DNA of 64,000 nt from Neolentinus lepideus HHB14362 ss-1 (lineage: Eukaryota > Basidiomycota > Agaricomycetes > Gloeophyllales > Gloeophyllaceae): the NCBI GenBank assembly GCA_001632425.1, contig KV425568.1, forward strand, positions 416,159 to 480,158, written 5' to 3'. This document shows, piece after piece, positions 11,901 through 22,535 of this stretch; position 1 is the stretch's first letter; each line of letters begins with the position of its first letter. The translations under genes were made by a program, and so were the position numbers. Under the pieces are notes generated by a model. That model was given only the letters and a program-made list of their open reading frames with translations, ran no database searches and was not told where the DNA came from.

Positions 11901-12096
11901 GCAGAATTTTTCCTGGACACATTGGTGAATGATCGCGATGAAACGCTTATTGATCGTGCCATCTCACATTTTTGTTAGGTGGAACGATACAAACTACGGG
12001 CAGGGTGGCGAGACCGTTAATGTCTATGCCCCCATTGATCAGATACCGGTCTTCTACTTGGGTGAGAAAGCGGACATCCTGGCCGGGAATGTGTAG
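8975..12096 (+). CDS. Secreted glycoside hydrolase family 31 (alpha-glucosidase/alpha-xylosidase type)
   Basis: Eighteen exons join in phase to 732 residues: 8975-9106, 9164-9637, 9696-9738, 9791-9851, 9917-9963, 10013-10147, 10206-10236, 10289-10533, 10588-10653, 10706-10735, 10786-11144, 11202-11252, 11308-11321, 11368-11431, 11488-11529, 11582-11756, 11813-11924 and 11979-12096. A signal peptide (MLRLLLVLASLGLW) opens the protein. The nucleophile region reads NFWIDQADGG (Asp about residue 408), the acid/base region LWSGDTSS (Asp about residue 499), and TLDIGGF follows, all GH31 hallmarks. The family cleaves alpha-linked glucose or xylose from the non-reducing end; the enzyme is probably extracellular. 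Exon 13 is only 14 nt and intron 13 only 46 nt. Exact substrate preference is not visible. Confidence 0.9.
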
Positions 12097-12792
12097 GTGT
12101 CACGATGGAGAGCGTTTAAGACGGTGTATCCTTCTCTTTGTTGTCACAACCATTGACGTGAAAGATGTGCAATGGAGCGAATAGCAAGCCCCTATTTGTG
12201 TCTGTTTGTCAGACAACATTCCTCTCGCAGCTTCGTCACTAATGCCACCGCAATGATCTCGAGCAGATAGCGAGCAGCGACGATACCTCGCTTGCATTTA
12301 CAAAAGGCTGTGGTTGGAACGCATGTCAAGAAAAGCGCCATGAAGTCCATGGAAGTTACGACTCTGTATCCGAACACAGGTGCCAATACGTACACACCGC
12401 ACATTGTAACATCGTGGATATTGACGCCCACATATGACAGGTTGAAACAACGCCTACGCTACATGAAGTTTCTGATAGGTGTAAGGTCTGCCCCCTCAAG
12501 ATCTCTGAATCGTGCCCGGACTCGCCACGCAGCAAGACTGCTCTGTGTCTGAACAAGCTTACAGGATCCGTCGGTATAGTTCGGTTCCTAAAGCTGTGCA
12601 AGTTCATTGACTCCGGAACATCAGCGCTTCTGATAGGCCGCCATCCCACCGTCGTATCAATGTCCTTACTCCGACCTGGCGAGAGCCTGGGTGTGGCTGG
12701 CTACACACTGCGACTATTCAGGCGTCCATAGCATATAGCTATGGTCGAAGATAAGATATTCTCATTTCGCTTTGAACTGAGCGCCATCACCT
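12097..12792. other. Intergenic stretch, nothing recognised
   Basis: No supported exon or repeat was seen between the GH31 stop and the next gene. Confidence 0.45.
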
Positions 12793-14637
12793 ATGAATTC
12801 TCTACTGCTCTGGACGTCTATTCTCGTGCTCCTCTCGGTTCCCGCCGTATCAGCGCCGATTGACAGGAATGTCGTTTGTGTCGAAGCAACTTGGAGTGAC
12901 CTATGTGTGTTCCTCCTTACTAACTATATTGCCCATGCTGGAACTGTCCCTCCGTCTTCGGGCGCTCGATGGTATGACATGGCTATGGCGAGCATAACTG
13001 CCTTTTTCATGCCTGTCATCAGTTTGCAAGGACCTTTGAGTACTTTTGCACTCTGGTTATGGACCAAGGGGTGGGCAGACGATATTCACTGGGCCTGGGG
13101 ACGCAGCGCGTTGCTTGTCGTTGCCCGTGCAAGGACCTGGGAACCAAGCACTCGGGTGTCGACGGTTGAAACCGAGGCACATGTCTCTGTTCCAGAGAAG
13201 GTCCACGCCAAGTTACCGCATACTTGGAAGATGTACCGTTACCCCAGGTTTGTGCGGACTTTAGCCCGATTAAATATATGGTCAGAAACTAACAACATGC
13301 CAAATGTCAGCGAAATTCTGGAAACGGCTGGAATAGTCGTTGATGATGGCGGCATCAGAGGAGCAATCCAATCACTCGAAATGCGGTATCTAAATATCCA
13401 TGGTGGAACAACAGCCGCACATCTACCCCGTGGCTATGATTTGGCCTTCTTGCCAATGGTTTTCATGCGTTACAGGTTGAGTCTGAAATACAGCAATAGG
13501 GAGAATGCAAAGATCCAGCTTAGCCATCACCGAAGTTCATTAGCTATGCTGGTATCTATCGTTCAGCTGGTCTCGTCTATCTTCACCCTCTATCGCACCA
13601 AGGGGGACCAAATTGTTCGCCATGGATATGCGGCCTTTGGTCTTTCGGTCATCCCCTTCATGCTCATGACAGTCATAAATCTCGCTTTCAATGCTATTCT
13701 GGGTGACTACCCATACCTCTATATCCTTCGTACCAGGGTGCTCGAGGAAGCCGAGGGTAGACTCGAACATGGGAAAAGATTTGTAGGGTGTATTGGTCAT
13801 ACTACAGATATTGTCATCCTTGGTCAAGGGCAAACCCTCGTCAGGCTCTTTGAAAGTGTTGAAATGTACCTCGAGGACAGCCAGGAAAACCAGTGTCCAG
13901 ATAGAGTCCTTGTCGTGAAGGCAAGCGGCAAGGAGAAGAAATTCAAATTCATTGCCCATTCATCGTCCGAAGCCCCTCGTCATGTCTTCATCGTACCGGC
14001 GTTGATCAGCTATCCTCCACTGGTAGACGAACACTTAGATGCCAACAACGCACTTCCTGGAAACCCATTATTGATTACGCCAGTGCTTCTCGCCCTGATG
14101 TTCACTTTGTTGGTGGTCCTGCCACATGTCATCATATACGGCTTGACTGGGTTCAAGAAAGGAGACAGTACACACGGTGAAAGGGCTTGGATGATGGCGT
14201 GGTTGGCCGTCACCCAATTTCCTCTTTTGGTGCGGTCGTTAAGCTACCTGCGAGGGACAATTACTCGTATTCCCGGAATGTCTCCAGTTGGGCGGCGTTC
14301 ACGAGAGGATTCCGAGATGCCTGGAGCTGAGCGAGATTCGCAGGAGAAGGAGTCCGAGATGTCTCAAGCTGATCGAGATTCACAGGAGAAGGAGTCCGAG
14401 ATGCCTCAAGCTGATCGAGATTCAGAGAAATCCGATCAAGGCACTGAACAATTATGGCAGGAATCCAAGCAAGATGTGCCAGAATCATGGGAGAACTCCA
14501 AGATACCAATTTGGGTTCGCTTGAATTTGGGATATTGGTTATATCTTCTGCTTTTACTTCCCAGTGGAGTCGGAGGGTACATTCAGCTAGTGAAGATGTA
14601 CATGGAATTTGAATCTTGCTCGTTAACTCCGAGTTGA
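12793..14637 (+). CDS. Multi-pass membrane protein of unknown function
   Basis: An uninterrupted frame of 614 residues starts with a cleavable-looking signal peptide (MNSLLLWTSILVLLSVPAVS). A luminal CVEATWSDLCVFLLTNY block and an AHA motif follow, a pattern I associate with a family of uncharacterised fungal membrane proteins (DxxxFxxxNYxAHA). Further hydrophobic segments lie near residues 60-95, 250-275, 285-310, 430-455, 465-485 and 575-600, so five to seven spans are likely. A soluble region sits between spans at about 310-420. Between the last two spans is a charged stretch with a 14-residue tandem repeat. No catalytic motif was recognised. The lack of introns stands out among its intron-rich neighbours. 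Confidence 0.75.
   Translation: MNSLLLWTSILVLLSVPAVSAPIDRNVVCVEATWSDLCVFLLTNYIAHAGTVPPSSGARWYDMAMASITAFFMPVISLQGPLSTFALWLWTKGWADDIHWAWGRSALLVVARARTWEPSTRVSTVETEAHVSVPEKVHAKLPHTWKMYRYPRFVRTLARLNIWSETNNMPNVSEILETAGIVVDDGGIRGAIQSLEMRYLNIHGGTTAAHLPRGYDLAFLPMVFMRYRLSLKYSNRENAKIQLSHHRSSLAMLVSIVQLVSSIFTLYRTKGDQIVRHGYAAFGLSVIPFMLMTVINLAFNAILGDYPYLYILRTRVLEEAEGRLEHGKRFVGCIGHTTDIVILGQGQTLVRLFESVEMYLEDSQENQCPDRVLVVKASGKEKKFKFIAHSSSEAPRHVFIVPALISYPPLVDEHLDANNALPGNPLLITPVLLALMFTLLVVLPHVIIYGLTGFKKGDSTHGERAWMMAWLAVTQFPLLVRSLSYLRGTITRIPGMSPVGRRSREDSEMPGAERDSQEKESEMSQADRDSQEKESEMPQADRDSEKSDQGTEQLWQESKQDVPESWENSKIPIWVRLNLGYWLYLLLLLPSGVGGYIQLVKMYMEFESCSLTPS
14311..14430 (+). repeat. 42-bp in-frame tandem repeat (about 2.8 copies)
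   Basis: The coding repeat translates as SEMPGAERDSQEKE, SEMSQADRDSQEKE and SEMPQADRDSEKSD. Copies 2 and 3 are closer to each other than to copy 1. It lies in the hydrophilic loop of the membrane protein and keeps frame. Confidence 0.9.
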
Positions 14638-16250
14638 TCCAAGACGTATCAGGTACGTGATCATCCAGTGCAACTCTCGCGACAACAATCTGATTTATTA
14701 TCCCAATATTGTTCGTGGAACCTTGTGTTGCGTGTTTCCGACTTCATTGCTCTCTCAAATGGCGAAATGATAATATTTGAGTACCGGCCGATCTTTCTCC
14801 TTGAAGATACACGGAATTAATCCGTCCTAGCTCATTGCACTCTGGCCGGTGCAATATATCGATTGTTCAGTGCGTGATTCGGATCCTGACTGCGGTTTGG
14901 AGCAGGATCCTGATTCATTATACTCTAGTGATTACAGTAACTTAAGCCCATGTTGTCATGGTCAAAGTCATCATGCTCCGGAAACTTCGTATTAACGGAC
15001 AGTTTCTTCTTTCTCTGCTTCGCGGTCTCTCTCAGGTAGAAACGGTCGCTCTCATCAGCGTGCAGCTTCGCAGCCCGCAACGTGTATGTAGGCGTATATA
15101 GGTGTTTTTCCTGCTCGTGGTTTCTGTCACTTAGCAGTAGTTCCATGGACATTTATATCGATAGTTCTTCGCTGTTACTACGTACCTTCTCCTCCTGTCA
15201 ACTTGGAATCAATGCCGGTTATCAGCCTTTAAGCTCTGACTCGGATGCGCCTCATCATCTTTGGCTAGGGCTCATCTCTCGAGTTTCGATAAAGATAATC
15301 TTTAACTTCATATCTCCCCTATTGCTCAGCTATGGCCGAAGACTCTCGTCCACCAATCCTACACTTCTCTGACGATGAGGTTCTCCAACTTCCCATCAAA
15401 TCCATGTGTTGCCGTTCTTTCAAGGACTAATGGACAATATTGTGCTGGTCCTTGGATTTTGCACCCATTGCACATATATACTTTAACATTATGTACGCGG
15501 TCTCTTCAGGGGACTGCGACATACGGTGCGATGACACTGTTCACCGATTGGTTCGAGCTAATTTGGAAGGTTTGTTGTCAGTGTGTCACGGTGATGTCAT
15601 TTCGATCGCGAAGTGTCAGAAGCGTTCCAGATAGAGGATGTGCATGACCTAATCGGATTATGGCAGGACTTTTTGATATCACTTTTCACATTAAGTCGTC
15701 GTATATAAGACCAGCGGCCTATAGGAATGAAATTTCTTTCTTTTCCTCCTCCCATCATCTCCCTCCGGTCGTCAGTTTACTAGTCATATGCATGGCTTAC
15801 TTGCTGTGCGTCTATTATGGCACTCTCCGCACAATATGTGGTCTGTAGAGCTATAGGACAAGAAAGTGCGTATACAGTCATAATTTTTAGCAAAAAACCT
15901 TGACCTTTGCGACGTTTCAGGAGCATTTCTCCTTTGGCAAGCGGATTGACCATCGTTGGAATTTTGCTAATGTGGGGGTTCGGCGTTCGGCGTGTTTGGG
16001 TGTCAGTATAATCCATGGTAAGGTCTTGTCTTTGGATAACTCAAACAGAGCACAACTTCTAATGTGGACTCAGGCTAAGCAGGTTCGATGGCGTGAGAAA
16101 TGATACAGATAAGATAAGATGTAGGTTTCAGCGTGAGTGCGATAACGATCAGCGAAGTCGCCGAATGAGGCGATATGGCGTGGTGTGCTCAGCTCATCTC
16201 CCACAGCACTTGCCCCTCAGCGCCTACTCATCCCGCCCTTGAACTCAACC
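14638..16250. other. Intergenic stretch with only coding scraps
   Basis: An ATG at 15332 opens a short acidic peptide (MAEDSRPPILHFSDDE) that soon stops. Hydrophobic scraps occur around 15450-15650 and 15900-16000. They could be remains of a membrane-protein gene, but frames are broken and no family is recognised. Confidence 0.35.
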
Positions 16251-17869
16251 ATGAACACAGACAGCCGACCACAACGACCAGAGCCGACGTTGAGCACCAG
16301 CGCGGGCACTATTCGCGGCCTACATATGCCTGCGCTGAACTTCACCGACGTTACGGAGCCAAGCACCAGCAGCGGCCACCTACACTCACCGCAGCCCTCC
16401 GCTCCTCCTTCTCCCACTGACTCTGTCTCATCTTTTCCCTCTGTATCCTCTTCATTCTTCATCTCCTCTGGACCAGCGTCTCCGCCACCATCGCACCCTG
16501 ACACCGATCCTGAAGACCTTCATGACCCCCATAACAGCGAGAGCACCTCGGCACTCATCATCCCCTCGCTTACGCTCCCCTCGGCACTCAGACGACCCAC
16601 AGTGTACGGCCAGGTTCTAGGCGAGCTGAGGGTATTTGTTCTGGGCCGGCATGGCGTAAAGAAGAGCAGGATCGCTGAAATGCTGCTGGAGGGAAACGAG
16701 GATCTTGTGGACGTCGACGAGGCCGAAGAGGAGGATGTGGGACCGGAAAAGATACGGACGAAGGTCTGGCGGGCATCGACCGATTGGGTCGAGCACCGCG
16801 ATGCTCATGGGCTGGAGAAGATTGAGCCTAGGAGAAATGTTGAAGTCATTATGTGGCCGGGATATGATCCCGATACGAAGGATGTAGGTGCATATTATTA
16901 TCTATTGAACATATTTCTTGACTTGTTCCCTACCATAGCCTGCAGCTATCACTGCGCCCATACTAAAATATCTACACACTCCCTTCCATCACTTACACGC
17001 CGTCATCGATCTCTCCGTTCCAAACGCTTCGACCACTCTCCTCACGAATCTCGTCAGTGCACCAAGCACGCCGCTTTGGACGCTCGCAGTTCTTGTCACC
17101 GATAAAGACGGCAGTGCGTATATCATCCTATCATCATCTTTGTCTTGTTCTGACTCTGATTGGGTTTATGCCACAAGCGCTCACCGCCTTGGATCGCGAC
17201 ATCCTGTCCACGCTGTCCCCACACATTCCTTTCGTCGTCCTCCCCGCCCCGCCTGCGCCCTCGGCATACCCGATCCAGACTCCTAGCTTCCATGATACAC
17301 ACGTTGCCGAGCCTTCTCGGCATCACTCTTACTCTTACTCGCCTAGACCTCGCCCAGCAAGCCGCAGTCGCACCGAAACCGTCACTCTGCCCAATTACCA
17401 GCGTGTGAACAGCGACAAATCGAGGACCAACAAGCTATCCGTATTCAGGCCAGCTCATGTATTTGCCCTGCGGACAGGCTTGTTCCGATCACCCGAGACG
17501 CTCGCATTGCTGCGAAATGAAGCGGGCGAACGGTGGGTGAGATGGAGAAGAGGGAGAGGCCGGAAAGAGGGGTGGGATAAGCGGCGATGGGAAGAAGAAC
17601 TTATTCAAGCTCAGCGGCCAGTCTACGAGAAGGACAGGGATAGGTGTGCAGAGGCGATGGGTGTAGGGATGGATCCGTTGCATTTTCCGAGCCTGTGGGC
17701 CATGGCGCTAGGCGTGTTTACTACTCGGACCCGAGTCAAGGGGGAAGGTCAGGAGGGGCAGCCAGGGGAGAATGGAAGAAGAGCGGCGTGGAGATGGGTT
17801 ATACTGGCTGCTGCGGCGTTTTGCGCGGGCGTCGGTGTTGGGTGGGGGATAGTGAGAGTCTCGTTGTAG
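16251..17869 (+). CDS. Tail-anchored protein with a degenerate P-loop-like motif
   Basis: Three exons (16251-16883, 16939-17113, 17178-17869) join to 499 residues. ATG 16251 is the first in-frame ATG and has a good AACC context. Residues 1-115 are a Ser/Pro-rich disordered region. Around residues 122-150 the sequence LGELRVFVLGRHGVKKSR resembles a beta-strand plus Walker A loop, but with Lys instead of Gly before the final KS. A hydrophobic strand with LAVLVTDKDG lies further on, again like the core of a GTPase fold. The last 25 residues (WVILAAAAFCAGVGVGWGI) form a transmembrane tail, so the protein may sit on an organelle membrane facing the cytosol. I do not recognise the family; a pseudo-GTPase is a guess. 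Confidence 0.8.
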
Positions 17870-18060
17870 GTGGTTGGTTTGTGGAACCGGTGGGGGACGA
17901 TCTATCGGGAATATTGGATGAGTGTGGTGAATGGGCGGAGGCGAGTTCCGACCATCTTCCTGAATATATATTCTTTATTCACAGATTGATTTGTAGACTG
18001 GTATCTGCCTGGCGCAGAAACATTAAGGTGTACGCTATAGACTGAAAATTGTGTAATGTG

Positions 18061-18330
18061 TAATGAAGGGACTGCTGACCCTTGTAACCACTTTCGCCCT
18101 TCTGTTCGATACTTGCACCAACATTCCATTTGTTCATGTTAGCAGTGCATGTACAGATAAGACTCATAAGAGTATCAATATTTATATCAATATGGCAAGT
18201 CTGTGGCGTGTAATGAAGGGACTCTGGACTCTTGTAACCACCTTCTCTCTTTTGTTCGATACTTGTCCCCAACATTCCATTCGTTCATGTTAGCGGTGTA
18301 TATACAGATAAGAGTATCAATATATCAATG
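18061..18330. repeat. 150-bp tandem duplication
   Basis: Two diverged copies begin with TAATGAAGGGACT at 18061 and 18211. Both contain CTTGTAACCAC, TTGTTCGATACTTG-like and AACATTCCATT blocks and end in TACAGATAAGA...GTATCAATAT. No coding function is apparent. The array is just downstream of the tail-anchored gene. Confidence 0.85.
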
Positions 18331-19067
18331 TCCTTAGTCTCCCGAAGGCAGACCGAAATTGCCTACGCGGTACTCCGGCATTACAATGTCCTATAGTAAG
18401 TTTGTGGCAAACAGTTGCATTTGGCTCATCATCGGGCCGCTGCACTCGCAATAGTGGAGTCGGCGCAAACGGACGGTTTTTCGTCCGGAGTGGACTTCGG
18501 ACCAACTGTGGCAAGAGGTGGCAACCGACGCGTGGGATTGAGCACGTGACGCCTTTGATTGTGGCCGTTTGCCACTTGTCGCGTCGTTTGTTGCTTCCTT
18601 TGTACATTCAACACTCTTTGGAACTGAAGCATTTCCAGAAGCCGACTACGTTTTGAACCTGTAAGTATTTGACGTCCTTTGAGGTACGAGCTGGCGTCGG
18701 ACTCCGTTAGGACTGGATGAAGTGGAACATTCGTTAACGGATTCTTATATAGTGGTTCAATTCATTGTCCGAGACACGCACAATACACTGGAAACATCAA
18801 ATATACATATCTACCACTTGGTCAGGGTTACGAAACTCGTACTGTGCGTATTCATTGTCTAGTCAGATACTGTCTTCAACCTCTATCTAAAGTCATATCG
18901 ATCTGCAGAAACACACTCAACTCATCCATATTTGATCATACAGATTATAAGGATATACTCGATCAAATTGTACGCATTTACCTCCCCGCTCGTTGTGTGC
19001 TTTATTTCAACTCTCTCTTCCCGATCTAAATCCGTACTCATTTCTGGTTAACCATCACTGTTAGAAG

Positions 19068-21362
19068 ATGGACGTGGATGACGAAAACTACGTCAGCCCA
19101 TGCATGAAGGCCTACGTCTACATCAAAGACTGCCTGTGGTACTTCTACGCCACCAAACACAGAAGCGAGCTGGAGCGTTCCCTCTTCGAGATCCCCAGAG
19201 ACGAACACTGGGTCGAGAATAAAGCGAAGTTCTTAGACGTCCAGCTGAGGAGGTATTTGCGGAGAGGGTACAAAATTAGGAGGGGTGATGGGAAGCAGAT
19301 AGAATGGGATGCTGTTCGTTCTGCGAGGTACTGCCCCGCGGCTGGCGACCAGGAGAGCGTCAATAATGCACAGTCTGAAGCAGATATCGCTGGAGCATCT
19401 GAGAGCACCACCGAGGACGGACCACGGAGGTCTGCGCGGATCAGTGGGCAGGAGCTCCGTGACCAGAAAGGGAAGACCGTTGGCTCGTCTAAGAGCTCCT
19501 CCGGAGACAAGAAGCCTGAGCCACGAGAAAGTGATAAGCCTCCTTCGAGCTCTAAAGGCGGAAGGAAACTACGGAGCGGAATGAAGCCGGACGAGCCTGT
19601 ACGGGACCAAGCGGAACATTCCGGGAGCTCTGCTCAGGTTGGCACCAGACGGTCGCAGCGAATTCGCGATAATGCTCTCAGGCTTGAGGAGAAGAAGGAA
19701 TCTGGCCTTTCTGGAGGAAATGTGAGAAGACCTCGGACAAAGAACGGGAGTCAGAACGGACGCAAAACCCGAGTCTCTGGTCACCCTGAGGATTCTGGCG
19801 ACGACGATTCCGATGAGGACTCCTTGCCTTGGTACATCTATAATGACTACCCACATTGCCTCGACAACTTCTCGGAATACTACACCTTCAATTTCCAAAC
19901 GATGCTCTTCTCCAGCCGTGATTGCCCGATGTTCCGCCTGGACCGTTTTCCTCCGGCCGACATTATCGACACGAGTATGACATATGACAAGTATAGCGGG
20001 TTTCCTTGCTTGGCAGATGATATGCCAGACAAGTATCGCTGGAATTATGAGCCTGAATCTTCTCCGGCGACTCCGTACACAGGCATATCATTAGAAATGA
20101 TCCTTAAGCCTCACGAAGTCCTCGGTCGGCCAGAGGAACTATCGGTCAAAGAGCGAGCACAAGTGGACGTGGCTCGTCTGGTCCTTGGATTCTTGATAGT
20201 CCTCCACGCGGATCTTCTCCATAGCCTAGAGGTCCTCTCCCATTACGGCGTGAACGACGATGGTCTGGTGAGATTTGCACATGTTATAGTCTCGCAACTA
20301 TTGCGACCACTTTTGCTTCTCGATTTCAATGTCAGAGATGAAGCCAGACCATCGTCTTGGTGGGCCAGGAAACATATCTATGTTAGGGTCGTATCTGCGC
20401 TTGGAGACACCGATGACCTCCATGATTCTGTTTCTGAGCTCGTCACAGATATTCAGAAAGAGCCGCAGCTTCCTTCTGTGGTTTTCGGTGTGCTTTTCTC
20501 CGTCTTCCATGCAGTCCTGGTGCGGATCGACACATCTGGTAGTGGAGGCTACACCTACACCCAAGTAATGCCGTTCCTCCCGCCATTCTCCGGAAAGACT
20601 CCCGAGACGGAAGGGATGATTGCCCTTGCCCGCTTGGGCATGCTATCCGGGCCTGGTTCAAGTGATTTGGCCTATCACAAGAACTTGGTCTGCACTATGT
20701 TGCAGCTCGAGCACTGGCCCGATTGGGTGAAGAAGCTTCGACCAGAACATGCCCAGGCCTATGAAACCCGTCATTTATTGCATTCCCAAGCATCTCGTCT
20801 GCCACTGGAGCTCCTTGGTGAAGTTGCTGCACGTATCCCGAAGGCAGCAGACCTGGCCAAATTTGCGAGCTCGTCCACGGAAGCCTTGCGTGCATCGCTT
20901 CCATGGCTTAAATACCCTATTATCGCGGGATCTACTGATCATAGACTGCACCTCGTACATTCAAGCGCGCCGATGCCGACCATTCCGGGGTTTGAAGAAG
21001 TACTCCACGTCTCGGCATGCTTCAAGGTCACTATGGCTGATGAGGAGGTCAATCTTTTAATCAGCGCGAACAAGGAGTTTGTATATGAGGTTACCGAGCT
21101 ATACAAGAACCATCTGGTCCGTGACGGCTTTAATTGGGGTGTCTGGTCAGACGAGTCGGGTGAGGAAGATGACGGAAATTATGATGGACCGACGAGGCGG
21201 AGGAAGGCTCGGCGCAGAATTTTCGAGGAACCACGAATGAGTCTCCGCCCTGGTCGGATTGTCTTCGATGTGAAGTATATGGCGCTAGGGCTGTTCAATG
21301 GTATATATAAAGACTCTAGAGCTAGGCTGGTGTACTATGTTCTGTATCGTGATGAATGCTAG
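19068..21362 (+). CDS. Orphan basic/acidic protein with an F-box-like segment
   Basis: One exon encodes 764 residues. Residues about 100-265 are low-complexity and charged, with repeated RRSxRI motifs (PRRSARISGQ, TRRSQRIRDN) and RKLRSG, like small basic motifs in chromatin-binding proteins, ending in an acidic DSGDDDSDEDS run. The middle is a folded helical region. Near residue 578 the sequence SRLPLELLGEVAARIPKAAD resembles an F-box start. The C-terminal block (SACFKVTMADEEVNLLISAN) is the part shared with the fragment at 91-414. No enzyme motif was found. The combination suggests a fungus-specific, possibly nuclear or F-box-derived protein; this is inference. It is intronless and flanked by a tandem repeat and an F-box pseudogene. 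Confidence 0.75.
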   Translation: MDVDDENYVSPCMKAYVYIKDCLWYFYATKHRSELERSLFEIPRDEHWVENKAKFLDVQLRRYLRRGYKIRRGDGKQIEWDAVRSARYCPAAGDQESVNNAQSEADIAGASESTTEDGPRRSARISGQELRDQKGKTVGSSKSSSGDKKPEPRESDKPPSSSKGGRKLRSGMKPDEPVRDQAEHSGSSAQVGTRRSQRIRDNALRLEEKKESGLSGGNVRRPRTKNGSQNGRKTRVSGHPEDSGDDDSDEDSLPWYIYNDYPHCLDNFSEYYTFNFQTMLFSSRDCPMFRLDRFPPADIIDTSMTYDKYSGFPCLADDMPDKYRWNYEPESSPATPYTGISLEMILKPHEVLGRPEELSVKERAQVDVARLVLGFLIVLHADLLHSLEVLSHYGVNDDGLVRFAHVIVSQLLRPLLLLDFNVRDEARPSSWWARKHIYVRVVSALGDTDDLHDSVSELVTDIQKEPQLPSVVFGVLFSVFHAVLVRIDTSGSGGYTYTQVMPFLPPFSGKTPETEGMIALARLGMLSGPGSSDLAYHKNLVCTMLQLEHWPDWVKKLRPEHAQAYETRHLLHSQASRLPLELLGEVAARIPKAADLAKFASSSTEALRASLPWLKYPIIAGSTDHRLHLVHSSAPMPTIPGFEEVLHVSACFKVTMADEEVNLLISANKEFVYEVTELYKNHLVRDGFNWGVWSDESGEEDDGNYDGPTRRRKARRRIFEEPRMSLRPGRIVFDVKYMALGLFNGIYKDSRARLVYYVLYRDEC

Positions 21363-21579
21363 ATTAACTAGAATGTAGATGATTCCACGGTTTGTTTAGG
21401 GTCAAGGGTATTGTGCGTCTGGGTATTCCCCTCGCAATACTTGATGAAACTGAGTCACGAAGTATTCAGCCGCATCCCGTGTGGCGGAGCCGTGACCTTC
21501 GTCACGGTAACGTTTCAAGCCACCCTGTACATCTTTGTCCCTACACTATGGCTAGCTAGAGCAGCGGAATACTTGACCT

Positions 21580-22390
21580 GCCACGAGATCTTGCTCCTTA
21601 TCTTTGGATCTGTACCCGATGCCTCCACTCTGCTAGCATGTTCACGCGTTTGTTGAATTTGCTACGAGGCAGCACTGCTATGTGTCTACCAGGAGATCGT
21701 ATTTAGTAATGATGGCTATAACGGCGTTATCGGCAAAGCATTCAAAGCCATCCAGGTGCACATGCACATCAGAGGAGCGTGACGCACGTCGGTGTGTTTC
21801 CCAGCTGTCAATCTAGTGTGCTGTGCACAGACGAACTTCAGAATTTGATACGCAGCGACCGATATGTACATCGATCCGTCTCAGTTCAGCTGGCTTGACC
21901 AGCTTGCTAAACTGCGCAATCTAGCGTCCTACGCGCTGTTTACTGCCCCAGAGCCGCTTCGTGCAGGTCTCCTTGGATTTTCTGACTTTTGGCGGTCCAA
22001 GCCTTAACCCAGTATCCACGGTTGCAGCGCTGACGTCCGTTTCAACTTCGTGCTAACTGCAACGTACTTGAATGTGATGTATCTGCTTAGCGATATCATG
22101 AGCTTGAGCAGTATCACCCTGGGGCGGCCAAGCGGAATGTTTTTTGTTAAGCTCTCTCCGTGGTTGAAGACCATGCCCAAATTGAATGGACTGCACATTT
22201 GATTCGTTCTGATTGCTATCCTGGCAGAATTTATCGTATGTTCCGAACTTGGAATAGGACCTGACCCAGATCCTTTGCACTGGCCATTCGATCCACCTGA
22301 CCGTGTTGCACCTACAATCAGAACCCACAGTTCTCACCATAAAACTCAAGAACCAATGGTTGTCTGGCGGACTCCGTACATCCCTCGGAC
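21580..22390 (+). pseudogene. Decayed F-box/LRR gene
   Basis: Near 21590 the frame reads HEILLLIFGSVPDASTLLAC then SRVC, an in-frame TGA, then YEAALLCVYQEIVFSND. This is an F-box core very like that of the intact gene at 23397-24844 (LACSLVC...TLYRDIVFND). Further pieces in shifting frames look like the leucine-rich part: WLDQLAKLRNLASYALFTA near 21890 and MSLSSITLGRPSG near 22100. Several stops and frame changes separate them. The family encodes SCF ubiquitin-ligase adaptors. It probably derives from a duplication related to the neighbouring intact gene. Confidence 0.6.
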
Positions 22391-22535
22391 CCAGTGCCCG
22401 AAGCCATGACTAGATATGTCATGACCGAACACTGCACTTACCTTCCCTCTCGGGCTCCCTCCAGCATGCCCGAGTACGTATATATGTACTAGCGCTACGT
22501 TCACGGAGGGCACACAAATCTAGGAGCTTTCAGAC

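Noticed and set aside
13540..13959. Reverse-strand frame inside the multi-pass membrane protein gene
   Set aside because: It is antisense to a well-supported frame with matching hydrophobic segments.
15332..16100. Possible membrane-protein gene
   Set aside because: The pieces do not join in phase and no conserved family block was found; kept only as a comment on the stretch.
18404..18575. GTGGCAAAC / GTTTGCCAC inverted pair around a CGGACG hairpin as a mobile element
   Set aside because: The arms are only 9 bp and no matching flanking duplication was found, so chance is likely.
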